Shown here: positions 53,062 through 60,120 of the stretch, in pieces
Layout of the letters: each line of letters opens with the position of its first letter
How positions within the stretch are numbered: the stretch's first letter is position 1
DNA from: JANRLF01 sp033762815
Lineage (GTDB): Bacteria; Bacteroidota; Bacteroidia; Chitinophagales; CAIOSU01
Length of the DNA stretch: 64,000 bases
NCBI GenBank assembly: GCA_033762815.1
Contig: JANRLF010000003.1
Coordinates: forward strand, 175,252 to 239,251
Direction of reading: 5' to 3'
Made by a program: the position numbers and the translations under genes
The notes under the pieces: model-generated
Databases searched by the model: none
Told to the model about the DNA's origin: nothing
Seen by the model: the letters and a program-made list of their open reading frames with translations, nothing else

Positions 53062-53885
53062 TGAAAATAAATCAGTTTGATATTGTCAAACAAAACATTG
53101 ACTGTGCCCGAAACGTTGCTTGTATCAATACTGAACACCACTTCGTATTCGTCGGCCTGCAAGTTGTTCACTTCAGGAGTGAAGTTGAAGTAAATTTTGT
53201 TCCACTCGCTTTGGGGGTTTACCACTACTTTTTCTATCCCAAGTCCTTGCCCATCTTGGTAAGCATTGATGCCTGCGGTAAATGCTTGGTTCGATTTGTA
53301 ATCCAGTTCCACAAAGGCCGCCGTGGTTCCCCTAGGGATACTGAAGCGTTCGGAGGAAACTACTCTCGTAATAGATGCAGTATCCAAAACCACTTTTGCC
53401 GAAAAAATGCCTTCGAACACTTCGCCTGCAGCACTGGTGCGCTCCAATTGGGAAAAAGCATTGCTCAGTTCGAAATCTTCCAACAAAGCATATTCCGCTG
53501 CACCCACATAGCTCACTTCAGGGTAGATGGTATCCGTGGCCCCAGCTTCCAAATCAAGTGTAACGATATCTTGATTATAGAAGGGGTAGGGCGCACGGGT
53601 ATTGGATATGCCGTTCAGCTTAATGCCCGCATAAATGCCTATCTCGGTTTCGCCACTTGCCAATACGGGAAAAGTAGCGGGCAGTTCGTACACCCCCTGT
53701 ACCTGTCCGTTGATATACACCCAAGCATTGCTGATATTGGAGGAAGTGGAACCCACCCCTGCAGCCGATTTCACGGTAATATATGGGATATGGATATAGG
53801 TGGGAATTGGCTCTTTCTCGCAAGCAGTTACAGATACCAATAACAAGGCAAAAAACAGGTATCGCAAGGTTTTGTAGCGGGTCAA
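53058..53885 (-). CDS. lipoprotein of unknown function in the sugar-transferase operon
   Basis: This 275-residue protein has a lipoprotein signal (YLFFALLLVSVTACE, lipidated Cys near residue 22) and a beta-rich body without known motifs. The start is TTG, and its first bases overlap the upstream oxidoreductase stop (TTGA), a strong reason to accept TTG. Its own stop overlaps the next gene's GTG start. The context suggests an envelope role, perhaps in polysaccharide handling; that is inference. Confidence 0.82.
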   Translation of the reverse strand: MTRYKTLRYLFFALLLVSVTACEKEPIPTYIHIPYITVKSAAGVGSTSSNISNAWVYINGQVQGVYELPATFPVLASGETEIGIYAGIKLNGISNTRAPYPFYNQDIVTLDLEAGATDTIYPEVSYVGAAEYALLEDFELSNAFSQLERTSAAGEVFEGIFSAKVVLDTASITRVVSSERFSIPRGTTAAFVELDYKSNQAFTAGINAYQDGQGLGIEKVVVNPQSEWNKIYFNFTPEVNNLQADEYEVVFSIDTSNVSGTVNVLFDNIKLIYFQ

Positions 53886-54862
53886 GCTATTTTGTTTTTC
53901 TCTATCTTTTCCAATATCTGGTGCGCCACATGTAACGCATTATAGCCGTCCATTAGTGTTACGCGGGGCTCGGTTTCGTTCACAATACTGTCGTAAAAGC
54001 TTTCCAACTCCATTTTGATGGCATTGCCTTCCAGTATTTTTGGGCTTTCGAAAGTGATGATTTTCTTCTCCCCATCAGTACCGGTCTCTATTTCGAAGGC
54101 CATCGAATCGTCATCCTCATCGCGCTTGCGCAGGCTCACTATTTCGGTCTTTTTGTCCAGCAAGTCCACGCTAATATACGTATCCTGTTGGAAAAGGCGC
54201 ACTTTGCGCATTTGCTTCATGCTGATACGGCTAGCTGTAAGGTTGGCCACGCAGCCATTGTCGAACTCAATGCGGGCATTGGCAATATCGGGTTCTTTGC
54301 TCACTACGGCCACACCACTGGCGCTGATGCGCCTCACATTGGCCTTCACCAGGCTCAGCACAATGTCCAGGTCGTGTATCATCAAGTCAAGCACTACCGA
54401 TACATCCGTACCCCGCGGATTGAACTGTGCTAAGCGGTGTACCTCAATGAACATGGGCTTTAGTGGCCGGTCGGCTATTGCCAAAAAAGCAGGGTTGAAC
54501 CGCTCCACATGCCCCACCATCACCTTTACGCTCGCTTCATGGGCTAAACTGAGCAAACTATTGGCCTCCTCCATGGTATTGGTGAGCGGCTTTTCGATAA
54601 AAATGTGCTTTGACTTTTTCAGTGCCAAGGCCGCACATTCATAATGGGCAGTAGTGGTGGCTACTATGTCCACCACATCTACGGCATTCACCAGCTTTTC
54701 AATATCAGCCCAACGGTGCAGGCCCGTTTCTGCTTGTGCTTTTGCGGCCTGTTCATCATTGGGGTCGTAAAATCCCACTACCTCATATTGGGGCAGCTCC
54801 TTGAGCAACTTTAAATGTATCTTGCCCAAATGCCCTGCGCCCAACACCCCTATTTTCAACAT
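53882..54862 (-). CDS. Gfo/Idh/MocA-family oxidoreductase
   Basis: This 326-residue NAD(P)-dependent enzyme has the N-terminal Rossmann motif KIGVLGAGHLGKIHLKLLKE and the EKPLTNTMEEANSLL block, where the Lys is catalytic. A second alpha-beta domain follows with FNPRGTDVSVVLDLMIHDLDIV, the His-Asp segment of the active site. It likely acts on a sugar or sugar nucleotide. It is the first gene of a three-gene operon ending in a sugar-1-phosphate transferase, which supports a role in polysaccharide precursor metabolism. Confidence 0.9.
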   Translation of the reverse strand: MLKIGVLGAGHLGKIHLKLLKELPQYEVVGFYDPNDEQAAKAQAETGLHRWADIEKLVNAVDVVDIVATTTAHYECAALALKKSKHIFIEKPLTNTMEEANSLLSLAHEASVKVMVGHVERFNPAFLAIADRPLKPMFIEVHRLAQFNPRGTDVSVVLDLMIHDLDIVLSLVKANVRRISASGVAVVSKEPDIANARIEFDNGCVANLTASRISMKQMRKVRLFQQDTYISVDLLDKKTEIVSLRKRDEDDDSMAFEIETGTDGEKKIITFESPKILEGNAIKMELESFYDSIVNETEPRVTLMDGYNALHVAHQILEKIEKNKIA

Positions 54863-54882
54863 TGCTTTTGATTGGTTTTATG

Positions 54883-54890
54883 CAAAGTTA
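54883..54890 (-). promoter_or_regulatory. -7 promoter box of the oxidoreductase operon
   Basis: Minus strand TAACTTTG, full TAnnTTTG match, 20 bases before the ATG at 54862. Confidence 0.5.
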
Positions 54891-54955
54891 AGCCAGCATA
54901 ACAGGTGGAATGCACCAATGTATGCACCAAGTGTAGTGAATAGTCTACTCGGGTG

Positions 54956-56200
54956 TTAGGTGCTTGTGGCAGTTTCGGCTATAGGTTCTTCAGAAGATAC
55001 CACCTCTTTCTTAGCCCCAGCCTGTATGCGCTTGGCGAGGAACAGGCAGGCGATGGAAGCCGCTACGGCAATGAAGCCTACGTAGGAATAATGGATAAGG
55101 TGGCCCTTGGGCTGTTCCATTACTATCAGGCCACTGATTAATGCGGCAGTACCGCTGAACAGTTGCATCACACTGGTATTGATGCTCATAAAGCTGCCCC
55201 TGCGCTGCGGGCTCACGGTAGCGGTAATCATGCCCATAGCCGGCACCATACGGCCACCAATGGCAATGAAAAACAAGGTAGTGGGTATCAAAGCCACATA
55301 TACCGGTACCTTGGGCAAATTAGTAATCAACAGAATAGGAACCAATGCCACAATAGCCATTACCATAAATACCCTTTGGTTGCCATGCCTATCCGCCAAG
55401 CGGCCAAAGTAAGGAGAGGTGAAGAAAGTTACGCTTCCGCCTAACAAATAAATCCAGGTCAACTGGTGTTCCGTGAAGCCCACGTTGAAGACCATATAGG
55501 TGCTTAGCATGGGGATGATGGTAAATTGGCCCATCACCAGCATGCCCATTAAGGCCAAAGCCCGTTTCTGATCGGGCTCCCGCGAAATATTTACTATAAC
55601 ATCAGGCAAGCTTTCACTGGGGGTTTTGCCCAAATGGCCACGAAGCACCGGAACGAAAAACCAGATAAAGCCCAGCACCAGGATACTGGCCCCACCCAAT
55701 AGAAAAAAAGGAGCTTCCCAATTGATGGAGGCTGCCAAATACAACCCAAACGGCACGCCCAAAGCCGATGCCAGGGAAAAAGCGCCCATTACCAAGCCCA
55801 TAGCGGCGCTGCGGCGCTCGAATGGAATCACATCGCCGATAATGCTGAAAATATTGGCACCCATAATACCGCCGAAAAGGCCCGTAACCGCCCTTGCTAC
55901 GAGCAATGTCCAAAAACTGTCGGACAAGGCACAGGCGAAAGTGCCCAAGGTAAAGCCGATAAACAACCAAAGCAACACCTTCTTTCTGTCAAAACGATCC
56001 ATTAGCGGGGCTGCCAATAGGCTGGAAACGAATGCACTGTAAGTATATGCCGAAACGACCATTCCAAACTGTGCGGGCTTCATGCCCAAGGTTTTCATTA
56101 ACATGGGTGCCAAGGGCATCATGATTACGAAGTCCATGATGTGCACGAAGTTGATGGCCGCCAAGGTAAACAATAGTAATCTTTCCCTTCCTCTATCCAT
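54956..56200 (-). CDS. MFS transporter
   Basis: This 414-residue carrier has 12 predicted membrane helices and a cytoplasmic loop motif after helix 2, PLMDRFDRKKVLLWLFIG, the MFS signature in its usual place. LPVYVALIPTTLFFIAIGGRM and GSFMSINTSVMQLFSG are in the second half. The longest frame begins with GTG at 56230, but a TATCTTTG box at 56209-56216 lies inside that extension, so translation should begin at the ATG at 56200. Probably a drug or sugar efflux pump; the substrate is unclear. Confidence 0.88.
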   Translation of the reverse strand: MDRGRERLLLFTLAAINFVHIMDFVIMMPLAPMLMKTLGMKPAQFGMVVSAYTYSAFVSSLLAAPLMDRFDRKKVLLWLFIGFTLGTFACALSDSFWTLLVARAVTGLFGGIMGANIFSIIGDVIPFERRSAAMGLVMGAFSLASALGVPFGLYLAASINWEAPFFLLGGASILVLGFIWFFVPVLRGHLGKTPSESLPDVIVNISREPDQKRALALMGMLVMGQFTIIPMLSTYMVFNVGFTEHQLTWIYLLGGSVTFFTSPYFGRLADRHGNQRVFMVMAIVALVPILLITNLPKVPVYVALIPTTLFFIAIGGRMVPAMGMITATVSPQRRGSFMSINTSVMQLFSGTAALISGLIVMEQPKGHLIHYSYVGFIAVAASIACLFLAKRIQAGAKKEVVSSEEPIAETATST

Positions 56201-56208
56201 AAGCGATG

Positions 56209-56216
56209 CAAAGATA
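56209..56216 (-). promoter_or_regulatory. -7 promoter box of the MFS gene; sets its start
   Basis: Minus strand TATCTTTG, full match, eight bases before the ATG at 56200. Confidence 0.55.
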
Positions 56217-56368
56217 GACCTAAACGCCACTGTTGGCGGTAAAGTTTCGGTTAATGTTGAAACAACAAATATTCATCAGTTAAAACTGCCACCATCTGCC
56301 CATGCATCGGCTTAACGTTCCTATGTTTCGTGTCGGGACACAACCCCTCACCCACCATTCATCGACCG

Positions 56369-56706
56369 TTTCGCGGGTATTTCGCAGGTACTTCAAAGGG
56401 TGTTCGCAGGTGCTTCGCGGGTATCTCAAGGGGTGTTCACGGGTACTTCAAGGGGTGTTCGCAGGTATTTCAATTCTAATTAAATCTTTGGTTGTCAATT
56501 GTTTGTGTAAAAATGAGTGTGTTTTTTTGTTTTTTGCTTCATTTTTAGAGGGTAGAAAGTAGAGGGATTTACGATTTCAGATTTACAATTTACAATTGCA
56601 GTCCAAGCCATTTTCAAATTTTCAAATCACCAAATTTTCAAATCAACCAGCACATTATCAATGGTAAGCACTTAAGGCCAAATTTCCAAATCAAAAAATG
56701 GGTAAA
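56369..56706 (-). repeat. composite tandem-repeat element, copy C (reverse orientation)
   Basis: Read on the minus strand it has the same module order as copy A: ACCCATTTTTTGATTTGG, GTGCTTACCATTGATAAT, GATTTGAA-type octamers, TAAATC words, TCTACTT-TCTACCC-TCTAAAA heptamers, the A-rich stretch ending CACACTCATTTTTAC, ATTGACAACCAA, and nine 11-bp units (CCCTTGAAGTA / CCTGCGAACAC type; 56369-56467 on the plus strand). It fills most of the 600-bp spacer between the MFS gene and the response regulator; the rest of that spacer (56231-56368 and 56707-56820) shows nothing I recognise. Confidence 0.85.
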
Positions 56707-56820
56707 TGGGAGGATGCTCAATAAGGCAGGATAGCTGGACAGACACAACCAGAAACCACCACCAACCGCCCCGCAAACAAACCCCTGCCGGAAAGTTGGC
56801 AGTTGTGAATAACAACATAG

Positions 56821-56828
56821 TATCTTTG
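56821..56828 (+). promoter_or_regulatory. -7 promoter box of the response regulator
   Basis: TATCTTTG, full match, four bases before the ATG at 56833; a TTGG lies 22 bases upstream as a possible -33 element. A leaderless or near-leaderless transcript is predicted. Confidence 0.55.
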
Positions 56829-56832
56829 CCCC

Positions 56833-58158
56833 ATGCACAAGGCCCACCTGCTCATTGTTGACGACGAGGAAAAGCTGCGTGGCCTTATGGCGCGCATACT
56901 CGGCTTGGAGGGCTACCAGGTAACGGAGGCCAAGGACATCAAGGCGGGCCTGAAAACATTGGAAAGGGAGGATATTGACCTGGTGCTGTGCGACGTAAAA
57001 CTGCCCGATGGCAACGGCATAGATGCCACCGCACAAATAAAGGCCGCCTACCCCAGCACGGAAGTAATAGTGCTGACCGCCTATGGCAACATCAAAGATG
57101 GGGTAAAGGCCATACAAAACGGCGCATTCGACTACCTGACCAAGGGCGATGACAACGAACGGCTCATACCCCTGGTGAGCCGCGCGGTGGAAAAGGCCCA
57201 ACTGCAAAAGCGGGTGCAGGCATTGGAGCATAAGGTGAACAAACGGTATGGCTTTGACAGCATCATCGGCAGCTCGGAAGCCATCAAAGATGCCATCAGG
57301 CTGGCGCAAAAGGTGGCCCCTACCGATGCTACCGTATTGCTCACGGGCGAAACGGGAACGGGCAAGGAGGTGTTTGCCCAGGCCATCCACTACAACAGCC
57401 CGCGCAGCAAGAAATCGTTTGTGGCGGTCAATTGCAGTGCCTTTACCAAGGAGTTGCTGGAAAGCGAGCTGTTTGGCCACAAGGCCGGTGCATTCACGGG
57501 TGCCAACCGCGACCAAAAAGGCCTGTTTGAAGAGGCGCACGAGGGCACGTTGTTCCTGGACGAGATAGGCGAAATGGACCTGGAATTGCAGGCCCGGCTG
57601 CTGCGGGTGCTGGAAACGGGCACCTTCATCAAGGTGGGCGATACCAAGACCATCAAGGTAAATGTGCGCATCATAGCCGCCACCAACCGCGACCTGCTGA
57701 AGGAATCGGAAGCAGGACACTTCCGCAGCGACCTGTACTACCGCCTCTCCGTGTTTCAGATACCGTTGCCGCCCCTCAGGGAGCGCAAAAAGGACATTGA
57801 GGCACTGGCCCTGCACTTCATACGCAACGGTGCCGAAAAGATAAACCGCCGCCCGCCGCTGATGGATGCCGACTTTAAGAAGATGCTGCAACAGCATACC
57901 TGGAAAGGCAATATCCGCGAGCTGAAGAACATACTGGAGCGCGCCGTGATATTGGCCGAAGGCGATACGCTCACCACCGACCTGCTGCCCTTAGACATGC
58001 AGTACTGCCCTGAAAGCCCCAACAGTTTTGATCTGGCGGTAGTGGAAATGAACCACATCCGCAAAGTACTGGCCTACACCAAAGGCAACAAAACCGAAGC
58101 CGCCCGCCTGCTGAACATAGGCCTGGCCACCCTCTATAGGAAGTTGGGGGAGGAGTGA
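56833..58158 (+). CDS. NtrC-type sigma-54-dependent response regulator
   Basis: This 441-residue regulator has three parts. The receiver domain has the acidic pair in LLIVDDEEKLRGL, phospho-acceptor Asp54 in LVLCDVKLPDGNG and the Lys in YLTKGDDNE. The AAA+ domain has Walker A (TGETGTGKEVF, about 172-179), GAFTGA (219-224) for sigma-54 contact, and a Walker B-like LFLDEIGEMD. The C-terminal Fis-type helix-turn-helix is NKTEAARLLNIGLATLYRKL. All sites needed to activate sigma-54 promoters are intact. There is no sensor kinase gene beside it. Its last 64 bases are duplicated 500 bases downstream. Confidence 0.95.
   Translation: MHKAHLLIVDDEEKLRGLMARILGLEGYQVTEAKDIKAGLKTLEREDIDLVLCDVKLPDGNGIDATAQIKAAYPSTEVIVLTAYGNIKDGVKAIQNGAFDYLTKGDDNERLIPLVSRAVEKAQLQKRVQALEHKVNKRYGFDSIIGSSEAIKDAIRLAQKVAPTDATVLLTGETGTGKEVFAQAIHYNSPRSKKSFVAVNCSAFTKELLESELFGHKAGAFTGANRDQKGLFEEAHEGTLFLDEIGEMDLELQARLLRVLETGTFIKVGDTKTIKVNVRIIAATNRDLLKESEAGHFRSDLYYRLSVFQIPLPPLRERKKDIEALALHFIRNGAEKINRRPPLMDADFKKMLQQHTWKGNIRELKNILERAVILAEGDTLTTDLLPLDMQYCPESPNSFDLAVVEMNHIRKVLAYTKGNKTEAARLLNIGLATLYRKLGEE
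58095..58158 (+). repeat. direct repeat, copy 1 (3' end of the response regulator)
   Basis: These 64 bases, including the regulator's stop codon, recur at 58595-58658 with a single mismatch (58104 C versus 58604 G). The mismatch is synonymous in the regulator's frame (Ala GCC versus GCG). Confidence 0.9.
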
Positions 58159-58202
58159 AAATAATGTACCCGATTTGGTAAATGGATGTAATTTTATTAC
58201 CT

Positions 58203-58556
58203 ATGATTAAGCCAATACGGACAGAAAAGGATTACGAACGTGCACTTTCCAGCATTTATACCCTGATGCACAAAGAGCGGACTACCCTCGAATCGGACGA
58301 ATTGGAGATATTGTCGCTTTTGGTAAAAGAGTATGAGAAGCAACATTATCCCCTGCCCCCGCTTAACCCCCTGGAGGCCATAAAATTCAGGATTGACCAG
58401 ATGGGCATAAGTCCCGCTGAGTTAAATGCCATATTAGGCAGCCGGAGCAGGAGGTCAGACATTTTTAGTGGTCGCAGAAAACTAAGCATCCGCATGATCA
58501 GGTTGTTGCACCAAAAACTCAATATCCCCGCCGAAACGCTTATTAGTGAGTATTAA
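58203..58556 (+). CDS. HigA-like antitoxin / XRE-type regulator (orphan)
   Basis: This 117-residue protein from the ATG at 58203 has the COG5499-type pattern: KPIRTEKDYERALSSIYTLM, PLPPLNPLEAIKFRIDQMGIS, then a helix-turn-helix (PAELNAILGSRSRRSDIFSGRRKLS) and a C-terminal helix ending in NIPAETLISEY. HigA partners bind and silence HigB mRNA interferases, but no HigB gene lies on either side. The gene sits between the two 64-bp direct repeats and may be an inserted remnant. It could act only as a transcriptional regulator. Confidence 0.85.
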   Translation: MIKPIRTEKDYERALSSIYTLMHKERTTLESDELEILSLLVKEYEKQHYPLPPLNPLEAIKFRIDQMGISPAELNAILGSRSRRSDIFSGRRKLSIRMIRLLHQKLNIPAETLISEY

Positions 58557-58594
58557 TATGGGCTAACTGTAGACAGGCTTTCGTTATGGTAGGT

Positions 58595-58658
58595 CGAAGC
58601 CGCGCGCCTGCTGAACATAGGCCTGGCCACCCTCTATAGGAAGTTGGGGGAGGAGTGA
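58595..58658 (+). repeat. direct repeat, copy 2 (pseudo 3' end of the regulator)
   Basis: 63 of 64 bases match 58095-58158, offset by exactly 500 bases. No start codon precedes it; an in-frame TAG lies two codons before the repeat's first Glu codon, so it is not translated as part of a protein. Confidence 0.9.
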
Positions 58659-58819
58659 GTCGGAAATGCCTGTACCGCTTAGGCACAACCAACTTGCGTT
58701 AGAAGATGCAGGGTACAAATATCTCTTTATATTTTGAGGACAAGTCAGGGGCATAATGCCAACTTTCGGCAATCATTTTTCGTTATAGGGATTGGTAAAG
58801 TATTAAATTAGCAAAAAGC

Positions 58820-59065
58820 ATGGCTATGGAACTTACGTACCGCTTGAATGCAAGTGAACTGAACGAGGAATTTTTAAGCAACTTAAAGACCATGTTCAAG
58901 GGTAAAGACTTAGAGCTTACGGTGCATGTGAAGGAAGACGAAACAGACTATCTTTTAAAAACCGAAGCCAATAAAAAACAGTTGCTTTCGGCCGTTAGCG
59001 ATGTTAAAAAGCGAAAAGGGTTGAAAGAGATTGACCTAGAAAAACTGAAGGCCTTATTAAAATGA
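58820..59065 (+). CDS. antitoxin-like partner of a broken Txe/YoeB toxin
   Basis: This 81-residue product has a start like that of the antitoxin at 49764 (LTYRLNASELNEEFLSNLK versus FKIRGDEFDEALFNKIK) and a basic C-terminal tail (KKRKGLKEIDLEKLKALLK). It ends in ATGA, overlapping the toxin ATG, so it was translated with the toxin. The ATG at 58826 is an alternative start. It appears intact although its toxin is disrupted. Confidence 0.72.
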   Translation: MAMELTYRLNASELNEEFLSNLKTMFKGKDLELTVHVKEDETDYLLKTEANKKQLLSAVSDVKKRKGLKEIDLEKLKALLK

Positions 59066-59320
59066 GGATAGTAGTCCTTCATCCTGAAGCAGTAAATGAT
59101 TTGGCTTATTGGGCTGTTAATGATTTGAAAATGCTCAAAAGGATAGTTGAACTGTTGGAGGATATTCAAAAAACGCCATTCGGCGGAAAAGGTAAAACCT
59201 GAACCCCTAAAACATCAACTAAAAGGTTATTGGAGCAGAAGGATTAACGATGAGCATAGGCTGGTTTATAGAATCACCAATGAAGAGATTATTGTAATTA
59301 ATTGCCGCTACCACTATTAA
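59062..59320 (+). pseudogene. frameshifted Txe/YoeB-family toxin
   Basis: The frame starts MRIVVLHPEAVNDLAYW and stops at 59200-59202 after 46 codons. Removing one A from the AAAA run at 59194-59197 restores a full-length YoeB: GKPEPLKHQLKGYWSRRINDEH then RLVYRI and a C-terminal CRYHY. These match the intact toxin at 50004 (GKPEPLKGNFQGFWSRRI and the final His-Tyr). As written the toxin lacks its catalytic half. Either a real inactivating mutation or a homopolymer sequencing error. Confidence 0.85.
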
Positions 59321-59353
59321 TACTCCAGTACCTCCCTCTCATTCTAACAAACA

Positions 59354-59372
59354 CCCTCTCAAAATGAGAGGG
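59354..59372. other. short hairpin in the toxin-DUF7674 spacer
   Basis: CCCTCTCA pairs with TGAGAGGG across a 3-base loop. No T run follows, so it is not an ordinary terminator. Confidence 0.4.
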
Positions 59373-59505
59373 TAAATGGCAGCGCAGCAAATACAACCAA
59401 AATCACAAACCGCTGACAATCTGTAATTTGCAATCTGCAATTGGTCATCCTTTCCCTTCGGCACACAACTTGGCATAAGGCGGGCGTACCAAAACGAAAG
59501 TTGCC

Positions 59506-59859
59506 ATGATTACCGAGAAAGAGGTGCCGGATTTGATAGCCAGCCAAGTTCCTTCGTTGCGTTCGCGGTTGAACGCCATTCCCGATTCCGTCTATAAATC
59601 CATCCAAAGCTTTACCGACCATACCAAGTGGCTCATAGAGCAGGGCAACAGGCAGGCGGTAAAAGCCTGTTTCCGCACTGCGGAGCGTTTGCTGATGGAA
59701 GGTGACAACGCCGTAAGGTGCGCCATACAGAATGTTTACATCTACTCAATATCGCGTCTGCTGGAGGTAAACGGCCCAGATGCAAAAGCCCTGAGGAGCT
59801 TGATGGGCCATGAGACCAAGCGGGAGTATTTAAGACAACTCAATTGCTGCCAAGCCTAA
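59506..59859 (+). CDS. DUF7674-like protein upstream of kdp
   Basis: This 117-residue, probably cytosolic helical protein reads VPDLIASQVPSLRSRLNAIPD near the start, then KACFRTAERLLMEGDNAVRCAIQNVY. This pattern fits DUF7674, which I recall lying next to kdp genes in other Bacteroidota. Its function is unknown; a link with potassium uptake is suggested by position. The next gene begins 25 bases downstream on the same strand. Confidence 0.65.
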   Translation: MITEKEVPDLIASQVPSLRSRLNAIPDSVYKSIQSFTDHTKWLIEQGNRQAVKACFRTAERLLMEGDNAVRCAIQNVYIYSISRLLEVNGPDAKALRSLMGHETKREYLRQLNCCQA

Positions 59860-59884
59860 ACCCCCAACTACAAAAACAAGACCT

Positions 59885-59971
59885 ATGATACTCACTATCG
59901 TTCTCGGCTTGGCTGGCGTGGCCTGCTTCGCCCTTTTCTTCGCTTCCATTAACTACTTTGAAAAAATCTGA
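59885..59971 (+). CDS. 28-residue single-span membrane peptide ahead of kdpF
   Basis: The peptide has one hydrophobic helix (ILTIVLGLAGVACFALFFA) and a short charged tail ending in FEKI. It lies between the DUF7674 gene and kdpF, with 3 bases before the kdpF ATG. It is shaped like KdpF but has a different sequence. It is too short for standard gene finders. Tight spacing argues for a real co-translated peptide. Confidence 0.6.
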   Translation: MILTIVLGLAGVACFALFFASINYFEKI

Positions 59972-59974
59972 CCG

Positions 59975-60052
59975 ATGATACCATTATTTGCACTGTCCCT
60001 TATTGTTTTCGGCTACATGGTGTATGTGCTCATCAAACCGGAAAAGTTCTAA
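59975..60052 (+). CDS. kdpF: potassium-transporting ATPase small subunit KdpF
   Basis: This 25-residue, single-helix peptide matches KdpF, with the family ending YMVYVLIKPEKF. KdpF stabilises the KdpFABC complex in the inner membrane. It is the first recognised Kdp gene of the operon and lies 68 bases before kdpA. Confidence 0.88.
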   Translation: MIPLFALSLIVFGYMVYVLIKPEKF

Positions 60053-60120
60053 AAGGACTTCGCTCAATGTGACACAATCCCAGCTTCCCAAAGCCTTTCT
60101 AACACGACAAAACTATTCAC

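Noticed and set aside
54015..54644. 209-codon plus-strand frame opposite the Gfo/Idh/MocA oxidoreductase
   Set aside because: Ser/Leu-rich shadow of a confident minus-strand gene.
56302..56562. Plus-strand 86-codon frame with similar FRRYFKGCSQVLRGYL repeats
   Set aside because: Same explanation: it is copy C of the composite repeat read in one of three possible frames.
56638..57897. 419-codon minus-strand frame opposite the response regulator
   Set aside because: It mirrors a strong, fully motif-supported plus-strand gene and has no recognisable protein features; it is a shadow of GC-rich codons.
59459..59474. Second sigma-54-like site (CGGCACA-N4-TTGG) before the DUF7674/kdp operon
   Set aside because: The spacing fits but three key bases differ from consensus, including both the -12 C and the first T; too weak to call.
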